64,000 nt of DNA from JANQIO01 sp965601975 (GTDB taxonomy: Bacteria > Pseudomonadota > Gammaproteobacteria > Pseudomonadales > Halieaceae): positions 3,038,001 to 3,102,000 of the forward strand of contig OZ271856.1 of the NCBI GenBank assembly GCA_965601975.1. Reading direction: 5' to 3'. The notes beneath the pieces are model-generated. The model was not told where the DNA came from. It did not search any database and saw only the letters and a list, made by a program, of their open reading frames with translations. Positions 16,098-25,123 of this stretch are shown piece after piece (the first letter of the stretch is position 1; every line of letters starts with the position of its first letter). Position numbers and translations under genes: made by a program.

Positions 16098-16790
16098 TCA
16101 ATTCATCTCCCGGCGAGCCTGGCGCGCGGTATTCTGCAGGTAGAGTTTCAGTGCCATGGCGCCGTCTTGCAGGGTCAGCTCCGGTCCCATACGGGAGTCT
16201 TCCAGTGCAACCTGCACGGACATGAAGCCCATCTCGGTGGCGTAGCGGATGCGTCGCAGCGTGTTGTCGCTGCAGGGCATGTTGTACAGCTCGCTCCAGG
16301 CCGCACCGAATTCCTCGGCCATGGCCCAGTGGCTGTCCAGGCGCACGGACTTGAGCGGTGCCATGGCCTGCATGCCGTAGAGAATTTCCAGACCGCCCGG
16401 GAAGTCCCGGGTGATGCGGTAGGACGAGGCCAGCAGCTGGTACAGGTCGTCCAGTGTGTTGTCCGGACAGCCGTCTGCCAGGTGACGCGAGCGCCACTCA
16501 TCGAATACCGCGTTCAGCGAGCCCATCAGGCGCGAGCCCAGGGCGTTCAGCACCGCGTACTTGTTGGGGAAGTAGCGGTACAGCGCGGGCACCGTGACGC
16601 CGGCGCGCTCTGCGATATTGTTGGTGGAAATGCGTTCCAGTCCCAGCTCACACAGCAGCTCCCCCGCCGCGGTGATGATGGCCTCATAGGTTTTTATGGC
16701 GCGCTGCTGCTGGGGACGGTTCTTTTCCACCAGCTCAACGCTTCTGTCGTTGGCAACGATGTTGCTGTCGCCCAAGGCTGTAGTTTCCAT
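16098..16790 (-). CDS. TetR-family transcriptional regulator
   Basis: This is a TetR-type repressor of about 230 residues. The N-terminal DNA-binding domain contains the helix-turn-helix RISTNNIAERAGVTVPALYR followed by YFPNKYAVL, both diagnostic of the family; the C-terminal ligand domain is unspecific. I choose the ATG at 16790 because AAGGGAG lies 8 bases upstream; an ATG at 16814 would swallow that SD. It lies 125 bp upstream of the acyl-CoA dehydrogenase operon on the same strand and is the natural candidate to regulate it. The effector is probably an acyl-CoA or related lipid, by inference. Confidence 0.85.
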   Translation of the reverse strand: METTALGDSNIVANDRSVELVEKNRPQQQRAIKTYEAIITAAGELLCELGLERISTNNIAERAGVTVPALYRYFPNKYAVLNALGSRLMGSLNAVFDEWRSRHLADGCPDNTLDDLYQLLASSYRITRDFPGGLEILYGMQAMAPLKSVRLDSHWAMAEEFGAAWSELYNMPCSDNTLRRIRYATEMGFMSVQVALEDSRMGPELTLQDGAMALKLYLQNTARQARREMN

Positions 16791-16921
16791 AGTGCGATCT
16801 CCCTTATGGTTCATATTAGTGACCGCTGCTCACCTTTGGCGTGAAGGGATTCACACTTTGCGTCGCCCCGGAGCTACCATCGCGGAACCGGCTCACAAAA
16901 CCGCGAGAAACGGAGGGCAAT

Positions 16922-18961
16922 GTGACTCAGTTCCGGGGAGCTCTGCTCATGACACTGCTGCTTGCGGCACCCATTCAGGCCTTCGAGCGCACCGAGGAGC
17001 GGGAGCCCTGCGCCCATCGCGATGACCTGCGCATGCCGCTGTTCGGGGACCTGCACGTCCACACCAGCTATTCCTTCGATTCCTGGACGTCCAGCCAGCG
17101 CAACGATCCCTGGGCGGCCTATCGCTACGCCAAGGGTGAGCCGATCACCCTGTCGGACGAAGATGGCGAACAGTCGGTGACCGCGCAGCTGCGCAGGCCG
17201 CTGGATTTCACGGGCGTTACCGATCACGCCGAGTTCCTCGGGCCCATCAACCTGTGCACCCGGGACAGCGGCAAGCTTGCCTACTGGTACCCCTACTGCG
17301 CGCTGACCCGCAGCGACACGTTCATCCTGCAGTTCCTGGCGCTGAACTACTGGCAGAAAGTCGGGGTGACCGGCGGCGCCCCCGGAGAGCCCCGCGACGA
17401 GTCCTTTGTCTGCACCCTGGGAGACTGCGACGCCGCCCACCGGGAAAGCTGGCAGCTGATCCAGCAGGCGGCGGAGGATCACTACGACCGCTCCAGCGAG
17501 TGCAGCTTCACCACCTTCGTCGGCTATGAATACACGGACGCACCGGATTTCAAGAACCTGCACCGCAACGTGATCTTTCGCAATGACCGGGTCACGGAGA
17601 CCGCGATCTCCACCTACGACACCGGCACCCGTAATTTCCAGGAACTGTGGCGGCGCCTGCGCAGCGAGTGCATCGAGGGCGATGCCGGCTGCGACGTGAT
17701 GGCCATTCCCCACAACCCGAACCTGAGCGGCGGCATGATGTTCCCCGACCCCGCCACCCGCGAGGATGCGGAGAACCGGCTGTTCTTCGAGCCGCTGGTG
17801 GAACTGGTCCAGCACAAGGCCGCCAGCGAGTGCCGCTTCGACCGGCTGGAGGGGCTGGGCGTCGATACCGAGGACGAGCTCTGCGATTTCGAGCAGGTAG
17901 TGGCTGACAACCTGTCCATGCTGGGGACAGTATTCGGGGAGGTCAGGGCAGACGAAGCGGCGCCGGTACCCATCGAAGAGTTCGGCCGTCGCAACATGGT
18001 GCGCAATGTGCTCAAGGACGGTTTGGCGCTGGGCAGGGAATCCGGACTCAATCCCTTCCGTATGGGCTTCATCGGCTCCACCGACACCCACTCCGCCACC
18101 CCCGGCGGCGCCGAGGAGGACAATTACACCGGCCACCTCGGGCGTCGCGACACCGGTTACCGCAACGTGCAGGATCACTTCTTCGACAACCCGGGCGGTC
18201 TGGCCGTGGTGTGGGCGGAAGAAAACTCCCGCGATGCGATCTTCGAGGCGATGCGCCGGCGCGAGGCCTACGCCACCAGCGGCACGCGGCCCATCGTGCG
18301 CTTCTACGCCGGCAGTGAGCTGCCCGACGGCCTGTGCGAGGCGCCGGACATGATCGCGCAGGCGGACGCCGCCGGCGTTCCCATGGGCGCTGAAATCTCC
18401 GGGCTGGCGGATGGCGCCGGGATGAAGATCCTGGTGTCGGCGGCGAAGGACGCCGGCAGCCCCGGCTATCCGGGCAACGACCTGCAGCGCATCCAGGTGA
18501 TCAAGGGTTGGCTGGACGACGAGGGTGTCACCCACGAAAAGGTCTACGATGTGGCGGGCAGCGCCGACAACGGCGCCTGGGTGGACGAACAGAGCTGCGC
18601 CACCACCGGCAGCGGCGCCGCCAATTTGTGCGCGGTGTGGGAAGACCCGGAGTTCGATGCCGACGAAGACGCCTTCTACTACGCGAGAGTGCTGGAGAAC
18701 CCGAGCTGTCGCTGGAGCACCCTGCAGTGCCAGGCTGCCGGCGTAAACCCGTTCGCTGAGAACTGCGCAGAACAGGCGGCCGCCCGCACCGAAGAACTTC
18801 AGGACGAGGGCGCGATCGGTGACGTGTTCAGCCGCTGCTGCCTGGACCCGGAAGATCAGCCCTTCTATTCACCCGTCATCCAGGAACGGGCCTGGACCTC
18901 ACCGGTCTGGTACACCGCCTCACGCGAAGAAGGCGTACCAGGTAATCCCGACCAGGATTAG
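16922..18961 (+). CDS. DUF3604 family exported protein (PHP-like)
   Basis: This protein of about 679 residues has a signal peptide and then DUF3604, a family related to PHP metal-dependent phosphoesterases. FGDLHVHTSYSFDSW, DFTGVTDHAEFLGP, GYEYTDAP, IPHNPNLSGG and GFIGSTDTHSATPGG supply the histidine and aspartate metal ligands. I use the GTG at 16922, preceded by GGAGG, because the protein then starts QFRGALLMTLLLAAPIQAFE, a good signal sequence; an upstream ATG at 16841 gives a poor N-terminus. The 3' end overlaps the convergent ion-channel gene by 42 bp. Several cysteines suggest disulfides in the periplasm. Substrate unknown. Confidence 0.82.
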   Translation: MTQFRGALLMTLLLAAPIQAFERTEEREPCAHRDDLRMPLFGDLHVHTSYSFDSWTSSQRNDPWAAYRYAKGEPITLSDEDGEQSVTAQLRRPLDFTGVTDHAEFLGPINLCTRDSGKLAYWYPYCALTRSDTFILQFLALNYWQKVGVTGGAPGEPRDESFVCTLGDCDAAHRESWQLIQQAAEDHYDRSSECSFTTFVGYEYTDAPDFKNLHRNVIFRNDRVTETAISTYDTGTRNFQELWRRLRSECIEGDAGCDVMAIPHNPNLSGGMMFPDPATREDAENRLFFEPLVELVQHKAASECRFDRLEGLGVDTEDELCDFEQVVADNLSMLGTVFGEVRADEAAPVPIEEFGRRNMVRNVLKDGLALGRESGLNPFRMGFIGSTDTHSATPGGAEEDNYTGHLGRRDTGYRNVQDHFFDNPGGLAVVWAEENSRDAIFEAMRRREAYATSGTRPIVRFYAGSELPDGLCEAPDMIAQADAAGVPMGAEISGLADGAGMKILVSAAKDAGSPGYPGNDLQRIQVIKGWLDDEGVTHEKVYDVAGSADNGAWVDEQSCATTGSGAANLCAVWEDPEFDADEDAFYYARVLENPSCRWSTLQCQAAGVNPFAENCAEQAAARTEELQDEGAIGDVFSRCCLDPEDQPFYSPVIQERAWTSPVWYTASREEGVPGNPDQD

Positions 18962-19921
18962 CGGCAGGATGATCCGCCCCGCCGTGTTGATGCGGTCTGC
19001 CAGGCCCTCATCGACCAGGTCCATAACGTAGGTGACGGCAACCGCCGTTGCCAGCGCCGAGAACACCATCACCGACGCGCCGATCATGAAGATATCCAAC
19101 CGCGTCAGGTAAGCGATCGGCGGCAGTACCGAGGACATGGCAAAGCGGTAGGCGATCAGCGTCAGCATTGAAGTCGCTGCCAGGCCGACACGCGAGGGCA
19201 CATGCTCCCGCGGAATCCAGAACACGATCCAGCTCATCAGCACCACCAGGAACAGCGGCACCAGCTGCTGCCAGGTATAGAAGCCGGTGAGGCGCTGTGC
19301 ACGCAGCTTGATAAACAGGCGTGCATGCTTGCGGCCAGTAGAGCCGATTAGCGAAGACACCGCCTCGACGCCGTCCATCCTGACGCTGAAGTTGGCCACG
19401 GAGAGATCTTCACTCAGCACCATGCGCTCGAGGTCATAGGTAAAGTTGATAGCGCTGTCGTCGTACACCGACATGATGTCGAACTGCAGGTGCTGCTCGT
19501 CGAAAGGGAAATCGGAAAGGTCGGCCTTGAAGCCGAACTCACCAAAGCCGCGCAGTAGCATGCTCACCGTACCGTCGGCACTGACCAGCGGCTGTACCTC
19601 ACGTGCATTCTGCACGGAGCGCCGGTTCATTATCTGCAGATCGGGCCACCATATCTCACCCAGGCCCACCAGGCAGGGAGCCTCTCCCCCGTGGGCCAGG
19701 CGCGGGTCTCGCCACTGGACGCGGAAGAAGACGTCGCTGGAAAAGCTCTGCTGGGCGTCGTTGATCGCAACGATTTCGTTGATGAAGGCGTGGATGTACA
19801 CATCCGTGGGACCGGCGTCCGGCTGTGGCCGCGACAACAGGTCGGGCCGGTCGAGTACGCAGTTGGCGGAAAGCGCAGACGCACTCAGTGAAAACAGCAG
19901 CGCCAGGATCAAAGCTCTCAA
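18920..19921 (-). CDS. Prokaryotic pentameric ligand-gated ion channel (Cys-loop superfamily homologue)
   Basis: This 333-residue protein is a bacterial homologue of nicotinic/GABA-type receptors, like GLIC and ELIC. A signal peptide (1-19) is followed by a beta-sandwich ligand-binding domain containing EIWWPDLQIMN (89-99) and the signature loop DFPFDEQ (137-143), without the flanking cysteines as usual for bacterial members. Four transmembrane helices follow at about 213-236, 243-267 (pore-lining M2), 273-301 and 313-333. The start is TTG with GGGGA upstream. It overlaps the DUF3604 gene tail-to-tail by 42 bp. Ligand and ion selectivity are unknown. Confidence 0.88.
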   Translation of the reverse strand: MRALILALLFSLSASALSANCVLDRPDLLSRPQPDAGPTDVYIHAFINEIVAINDAQQSFSSDVFFRVQWRDPRLAHGGEAPCLVGLGEIWWPDLQIMNRRSVQNAREVQPLVSADGTVSMLLRGFGEFGFKADLSDFPFDEQHLQFDIMSVYDDSAINFTYDLERMVLSEDLSVANFSVRMDGVEAVSSLIGSTGRKHARLFIKLRAQRLTGFYTWQQLVPLFLVVLMSWIVFWIPREHVPSRVGLAATSMLTLIAYRFAMSSVLPPIAYLTRLDIFMIGASVMVFSALATAVAVTYVMDLVDEGLADRINTAGRIILPLILVGITWYAFFA

Positions 19922-20023
19922 TGTATATCCCCCAGTTTGTTATCTGGCCATTATCTCATCTGGACGCCATCGCCCAAGCCTTTTATTCTCTGCGCTCCGC
20001 GAACTCAGACCCCAGGACCTCAC

Positions 20024-20641
20024 ATGGCCAAGCGCCGCACCGAGTACAAGTTCCACGGCGTGAAGATGCTCACGTCTTCGCACCCGGACATCCGCCGCGT
20101 CAAACGCTCTGATGCCCAGCCGTCGATTCACGGCAACAAGCTGTGGAAGTCGAGCTTCCTGATGATCGACTACCTCAGGAAGAACCCGCCGGAGCACTGC
20201 CGCACGGTCATGGACGCCGGCTGCGGCTGGGGTATGGGCGGCATCTACTGCGCCAAGGCTTTCAAATCGAAGGTCGTCTCGGTGGACGCGGACAAGGACG
20301 TATTCCCCTACCTCGAGGCCAATGCCGAGGCCAACAAGGTCAAGGTGAAGACCCTGCAGCGAAAGTTCCAGAAGATCACCACCAGGGACCTCAAGGGCAT
20401 CGACATGCTGATCGCCGCCGACATCTGCTTCTGGGACGAGTTGGTGGACCCGGTCTACAACCTGGTCAAGCGCGCGGTAAAGGCCGACGTAAAGAAGATC
20501 ATCATTGCCGACCCCGAGCGCTCCACCTTCTTTGAGATGGCCCACCGCTGCGAGGACAAGTTCTGCGCCGAGATCGTCGAGTGGAGCACCAGGAAGCCGG
20601 TCAGCGCCAGCGGCGCCCTGATGGTCCTCGAGAACGCCTGA
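20024..20641 (+). CDS. Class I SAM-dependent methyltransferase
   Basis: This protein of about 205 residues is a Rossmann-fold methyltransferase. Motif I is MDAGCGWGMGGIYCAKAF, the acidic ribose-binding end of strand 2 is VVSVDADKD, and IDMLIAADICFWDELVDP resembles motif IV of lysine methyltransferases such as the METTL/ETFB type. I prefer the ATG at 20024 (MAKRRTEYKF), preceded by AGGA; the frame is open upstream to 19937 but with no sensible N-terminus. It is divergent from the ion-channel gene and 58 bp upstream of the MFS gene. Substrate unknown; protein lysine methylation is a guess. Confidence 0.75.
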   Translation: MAKRRTEYKFHGVKMLTSSHPDIRRVKRSDAQPSIHGNKLWKSSFLMIDYLRKNPPEHCRTVMDAGCGWGMGGIYCAKAFKSKVVSVDADKDVFPYLEANAEANKVKVKTLQRKFQKITTRDLKGIDMLIAADICFWDELVDPVYNLVKRAVKADVKKIIIADPERSTFFEMAHRCEDKFCAEIVEWSTRKPVSASGALMVLENA

Positions 20642-20699
20642 AAAGATCGAGCACAGGCAATTTTGCGTATAGTTGCCGGTCTCGTGTCCGGAATCCGTA

Positions 20700-21920
20700 A
20701 TGGCCAGTGCCCGCTCCACATTATTCGCCGTCATGCTGGTGTCCCTGCTGGGCACCGCCGGCATTGCGCTGCCCTACCCGGTGCTGTCGCCATATTTCCT
20801 CGATCCGGATAACGCCAACGCGCTGACCAATTTCCTCGGCCTGCCCCCGAAGATCCTGCTGGGAATACTGCTGGCCCTATACCCGCTGGGGTTGATTGCC
20901 GGCAGCTCCGTGATCGGTGCGCTGTCGGACGTCTACGGCCGCAAGCCGCTGCTGATATCCACGCTGTTTGCCGCGGCGCTGTGTTATGGGCTGACAGGCT
21001 ATGCGGCCATGATGGAAAACTACCCCCTGTTCGCCCTGGCGCGTTTCCTCACCGGGCTGTTCGAGGGCAATATCGCCGTGTCCCGGGCCATCGCGCTGGA
21101 ACTGCACCCGGAGATCACGCGCACCCGGGCCGTTTCGCTGCTGTATGCCACCAGCTATGCGGGTTGGCTGGTGGGACCGCTGGCGGGGGGCTACCTGATG
21201 ACGCTTGGGGTCGACAACGTGTTCTACATTGCCGCCTTCGTCACCCTGCTGGCGGTCCTTGTGGTGCAGTTCGCGATCGTCGCCCATCCACCGGGTGAGC
21301 AAACCCACCAGCGCACCGTCTGGCAGTCGATACGGGAGCAGAATTCCCTGCGGCTGCTGCGGGTGGAGGCCATGCGGCCGCTGCTGCTCTACCACTTCCT
21401 GTTTACGCTGGGGCTGAACGCGTTTTACGAGTTCTACCCACTCTGGCTGGTGGAGAAGTTTGCATTCTCCAGCATCCAGATCGGTTGGGGCACGGTGGTG
21501 ATCACCAGCGCGATGATTGTCAGCAGCATCTATGTGGTGACTATTTTCGAAAACCGCTACGGCGCCATGGGCTCGATCCGGCGCACCAGCCTGGTGCTGG
21601 GCACCGTGCTATTGATGCTGCCGCTGGTGGGAATGGGATTGCTGTACCCGACCTTCGCCGCCCTCGGCGCCATCATTGCCGTCTGCAACGGGATATTTCC
21701 CGCCTATATGGCGAACCGCTTCGAAGAGCACGGGCTGGGTCGCGTGCAGGGGTTGCTGACCACAAACTTCTGTGTCGCCAACGTGATTACAGCGCTGGTC
21801 GGTAGCGTTATTGCCCTGATGGGCACGGGGTGGTCACTGGCAATGGGGGGTTTGATGATTCTCACAGCCTCGATGTGGCTGTGGAATTGGAAGGAGCCGT
21901 CCCTGGCACCCAGCACCTAG
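20700..21920 (+). CDS. Major facilitator superfamily transporter
   Basis: This inner-membrane transporter of about 406 residues has twelve predicted helices. The loop 2-3 motif A is GALSDVYGRKPLL, and helix 5 contains YAGWLVGPLAGGYL, a pattern close to motif C of drug/proton antiporters. It therefore looks like an exporter of the DHA1 type or a TCR/Tet-like MFS. I prefer the ATG at 20700; a TTG at 20673 is possible but has no better SD. It follows the methyltransferase on the same strand. Substrate unknown. Confidence 0.82.
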   Translation: MASARSTLFAVMLVSLLGTAGIALPYPVLSPYFLDPDNANALTNFLGLPPKILLGILLALYPLGLIAGSSVIGALSDVYGRKPLLISTLFAAALCYGLTGYAAMMENYPLFALARFLTGLFEGNIAVSRAIALELHPEITRTRAVSLLYATSYAGWLVGPLAGGYLMTLGVDNVFYIAAFVTLLAVLVVQFAIVAHPPGEQTHQRTVWQSIREQNSLRLLRVEAMRPLLLYHFLFTLGLNAFYEFYPLWLVEKFAFSSIQIGWGTVVITSAMIVSSIYVVTIFENRYGAMGSIRRTSLVLGTVLLMLPLVGMGLLYPTFAALGAIIAVCNGIFPAYMANRFEEHGLGRVQGLLTTNFCVANVITALVGSVIALMGTGWSLAMGGLMILTASMWLWNWKEPSLAPST

Positions 21921-22014
21921 ACTGCATACAAGATCGCACGAACGCCAATCATGCTTCACGACCTGTGAACTGGTTCGCACTTTTGCAGCGGGAAATTGGT
22001 CGCCAGCCCCGGCT

Positions 22015-23280
22015 TCAGTAGACGCGGTACTCCCGGAAAAAGTCCTCGGTATCCACGGTATCGCCGTCGGCCATGCGCGGACGGAAGCGGCCCCCGCGCA
22101 GCATCCGGTACAGGCGTGTCGCCTTGCCCTTCGCTTCCGGGTCCTGCGCCTCTGCCTTCAGGTTCTCGACGCGTCCACGGGCCGTTACCGTGAACCGCGC
22201 GTTTATCACCGCTGACGCGGCATGGGAGTCGGGACTGCCCGGCCCCACCCACAGCACGCCCCCGGCGGGAAGTTCCACCGGTTGCGCAAACCAGCGCGAC
22301 CGTGTCACCAGGTCGCCGGCTTCCGTGACCAGCTGCCAGCTCTCCCGGTAGCGCTCGCCGGCGCGCATGGGGCTGTTGTACCACATGTGCCAGTCGCCCA
22401 GGGCTTTCAGCGCCCGCGCCTGGCCAACCGCGTTGCCCGCTTCCCCCATGCGCTCCGCCAGCTCTTCCAGGCGTTTGCGACCGCGGCCGTAGGCAGCCTC
22501 CTGCAGCACCTGGATCTGGCTTCTGTCGATATTCGGTTCCTGGTTTTGGCCACCGTAGGCGCGCCCCATCATCATCTCGGATTCGCGGTCCATACCGAAT
22601 TCCGACACGCCGATCACGTACAGCAGGTCCAGCTGGCCGTAAACCAGCGGTTCCAGCTGTTCCAGGGTCAGCTTCTTCTCGTCGGTTTCCCTGGACTGCC
22701 GGTCCAGCAGCCGCCACAGCGTCAGCAGGGGTTTGGGTTTCTCGGGATTGGGGGCCCGCAGCCACTGCTCGCGCTGCCAGTCCACCCAGGCCAGGCTGGC
22801 CTCGATCCACTCCAGGTCGCCGGGTTCATGGTGTTGCCGGCTCAGGTGCCACAGGTAGGACTGGACTTCGTCGGCGGATTCGAAGTCCCCCAGGTCCAGG
22901 TAGGTGTCCAGCAGTCGCTGCAGGGTCGGTAGCTGGCGCTCGGTATAGAGGCCCTCGTTGACGCGGGTCAGGTGCACGGAGCGGCGCCAGTAGGCAATGG
23001 CGTTGCGGTAATCGCCGCGGCTGTAGAAGTAGTTGCCCGCGTCCTGCAGGGTTTCCGAGAGGGCGGCCCCGTAGGGTCCGTCGACATATTCGCCCTCCTT
23101 GATCCGCTGCTCCCAGGCATCGGCCTCCGGTGCGCTGCGCAGGGGTGGCAGCGGCTGCGGCGCCGGCGCATCGGCGGCATAGAAACGCACCCCGAAAGGG
23201 GTCGGCAGGTCGGAGTTATCGAGGGCCGCCTGGCTTGTCGCAGAAATTCCCAGGAGCAGCAATATAACAGCGGTCTTCAT
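22015..23280 (-). CDS. Exported protein with TPR-like body and TonB-C-like tail
   Basis: This 421-residue protein has a signal peptide (about 1-19, ending SQAA) and a helical body with repeated motifs such as DAGNYFYSRGDYRNAIAYWR, which resembles a tetratricopeptide helix pair. The last 90 residues (AVINARFTVTARGRVENLK then LRGGRFRPRMADGD) look like the TonB C-terminal fold found in energy-transducer-like proteins, but there is no N-terminal TonB anchor. It is probably periplasmic. The gene stands alone, leftward, facing away from the wax-ester synthase gene. I do not recognise a specific function. Confidence 0.55.
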   Translation of the reverse strand: MKTAVILLLLGISATSQAALDNSDLPTPFGVRFYAADAPAPQPLPPLRSAPEADAWEQRIKEGEYVDGPYGAALSETLQDAGNYFYSRGDYRNAIAYWRRSVHLTRVNEGLYTERQLPTLQRLLDTYLDLGDFESADEVQSYLWHLSRQHHEPGDLEWIEASLAWVDWQREQWLRAPNPEKPKPLLTLWRLLDRQSRETDEKKLTLEQLEPLVYGQLDLLYVIGVSEFGMDRESEMMMGRAYGGQNQEPNIDRSQIQVLQEAAYGRGRKRLEELAERMGEAGNAVGQARALKALGDWHMWYNSPMRAGERYRESWQLVTEAGDLVTRSRWFAQPVELPAGGVLWVGPGSPDSHAASAVINARFTVTARGRVENLKAEAQDPEAKGKATRLYRMLRGGRFRPRMADGDTVDTEDFFREYRVY

Positions 23281-23351
23281 GCGTACAGATCATACCTGTA
23301 AACCAGTGAACGCCAGAACGCGACTACAGCGGCGCTTTCTCTTGCAATCAC

Positions 23352-23383
23352 GGGGTTAACAAGAATATAAGGGGGATAACCCC
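23352..23383 (+). promoter_or_regulatory. Inverted repeat in the leader of the wax-ester synthase gene
   Basis: GGGGTTA at 23352-23358 pairs with TAACCCC at 23377-23383 around an 18-nt A-rich loop, 10 bases before the ATG. It may be an operator or a translation-controlling hairpin; nothing in the sequence decides between them. Confidence 0.35.
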
Positions 23384-23393
23384 GGAGCACACT

Positions 23394-25115
23394 ATGAAAC
23401 AACTCGGTATTCTCGACAGCGCATTCATCAACCTCGAAGTGGGCAACACGCCCCAGCACGTGGGCGGCCTTGGTATCTACGACCCGTCGACGGCGCCGGG
23501 GGGCTTCGTGCGCTTCAAACAGGTCATTGCCAGCTTCGAGCGGCGCCTGCAGCGGATGCCGCTGTTCCGCACTCGCCTGGTGGAGGTTCCCGGCGGACTG
23601 GACCGCCCCTACTGGGTCAAAGACGCCAATTTCGACGTGGAGTTCCACCTGCGGCATATCGCCCTGCCCCAGCCCGGTGACTGGCGCCAGCTGTGCATCC
23701 AGGTCGCGCGGCTCCACGCCCGCCCACTAGATATGTCACGCCCCCTGTGGGAGTGCTACATCATCGAGGGCCTGGACAAGATTCCCGACCTGCCCGAGGG
23801 CAGCTTTGCGGTCTACACGAAGATGCACCACTCCCTGGTGGACGGCGCCGGCGGCGCCTCTTTCATGGCGGCCCTGCACGACCTGGAGCCGGTACCGGCC
23901 TCGGCAGAGCCGGAGGGTGCCGAACCGCTGTTGGTGGACCGCGACCCGTCCATGGCCGAACTGCTGGGCCGGGCGGCGGCCAACCAGATCAGGAATTCCG
24001 TCGGCCTGGCGCGCGGCGCCGCCGTGCTCACGCGGGACATGAGCCGTTTTGCGATGAAAATCATCCGCAAGGAAATTCCCATGCCGGATGTGCAATCGCC
24101 AAAAACCCGCTTCAACGGCCCAGTGGGACCCTACCGCGTCTTTGAAGCCACCAAGTTTCCGCTGGCAGATTTCAAGGCGGTGAAAGACGCCACCGGAGTC
24201 AAGCTCAACGACGTGGCCCTGGCCGTGGTCGGCGGCGCCATGGCGCGCTACCTGGAAGCCAAGGGCGAGACGCCGGAAGGCGCACTGGCGGCGGGCCTGC
24301 CGGTAAACCTGCGCACGCGGCGCGGCGAAACCGACGAAAACAACAATGTGGGTTCGATCTTCTCCTCCCTGCACACGGATATCCGCGACCCCATCGAGCG
24401 GCTGAAGGCGGTGCATGTCAGCACCAGCGAGGCCAAGGAGTTCGGTGAGGGCAGCCCCATGCTGGATACCATCAAGGCCGCCGGCATCCTGCCCCCGGCG
24501 GTCACCAAGGCCGCGGCCTCCCTGTGGTCCCAGCGACACCTGTCCCGCTTCATACCGCTCAATGTCTCGACGGTGATCACCAACGTGCCGGGCCCCAACT
24601 TCGACCTGTTCTGCGCCGGCGCCCGCCTGGTGCAGTACCAGGGGCTGGGCCTGCTGACACCGGGCGTGGCCCTGTTCCACACGGTGTTCTCACAGTCCGA
24701 GACCATCAACATGTCGGTCCTGGGCGATCGCGACGTCATGCCGGACCCGAGCTTCTACATGCAGTGCCTGAATGATTCCTGGGAAGAGCTGTTCGACGCC
24801 GTGAACAAGCAGCAGCCGAAGCGCACAGGGCGCAAGGCCGCCGCGAAGAAGCCGGCGCCGCGCAAGAAAGCGCCGGCGAAGGCAGCCCGCAAAGCAGCGC
24901 CGAAGAAGAAGGCGCCCCGCAAGAAGGCCGCCGCGAAAAAGGCCCCGGTGAAGAAAGCCGCGGCGAAGAAAACGCCGGCGCAAAAGGCCGCTGCCAAAAA
25001 GACCCCGTCCGGGCCCACACCGGTGGAGGCAGCCGCCGCCCCGGTCAAGCTGCGCGCACGCCGAAAAGCCGGCGTCGCCGCACCCCGGCCCAAGCTCCAG
25101 GTCGTCAGCGGCTGA
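23394..25115 (+). CDS. Wax-ester synthase/diacylglycerol acyltransferase (WS/DGAT) with histone-H1-like tail
   Basis: This 573-residue enzyme would esterify acyl-CoA with fatty alcohol or diacylglycerol to make storage lipid. The catalytic HHxxxDG motif is His145-His146 ... Asp150-Gly151 within KMHHSLVDGAGG. PLWECYIIEGL, GLPVNLRTRRG, NNVGSIFSSL and STVITNVPGP are further WS/DGAT landmarks. The catalytic enzyme ends near residue 470, a normal length. After it comes about 100 residues made largely of Lys, Ala and Pro (KKAPAKAARKAAPKKKAPRK type). That tail resembles histone H1, AlgP and the DNA-binding tail of PhaF-type phasins. DNA binding by the tail is inference. Confidence 0.92.
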   Translation: MKQLGILDSAFINLEVGNTPQHVGGLGIYDPSTAPGGFVRFKQVIASFERRLQRMPLFRTRLVEVPGGLDRPYWVKDANFDVEFHLRHIALPQPGDWRQLCIQVARLHARPLDMSRPLWECYIIEGLDKIPDLPEGSFAVYTKMHHSLVDGAGGASFMAALHDLEPVPASAEPEGAEPLLVDRDPSMAELLGRAAANQIRNSVGLARGAAVLTRDMSRFAMKIIRKEIPMPDVQSPKTRFNGPVGPYRVFEATKFPLADFKAVKDATGVKLNDVALAVVGGAMARYLEAKGETPEGALAAGLPVNLRTRRGETDENNNVGSIFSSLHTDIRDPIERLKAVHVSTSEAKEFGEGSPMLDTIKAAGILPPAVTKAAASLWSQRHLSRFIPLNVSTVITNVPGPNFDLFCAGARLVQYQGLGLLTPGVALFHTVFSQSETINMSVLGDRDVMPDPSFYMQCLNDSWEELFDAVNKQQPKRTGRKAAAKKPAPRKKAPAKAARKAAPKKKAPRKKAAAKKAPVKKAAAKKTPAQKAAAKKTPSGPTPVEAAAAPVKLRARRKAGVAAPRPKLQVVSG

Positions 25116-25123
25116 TCAATCCC

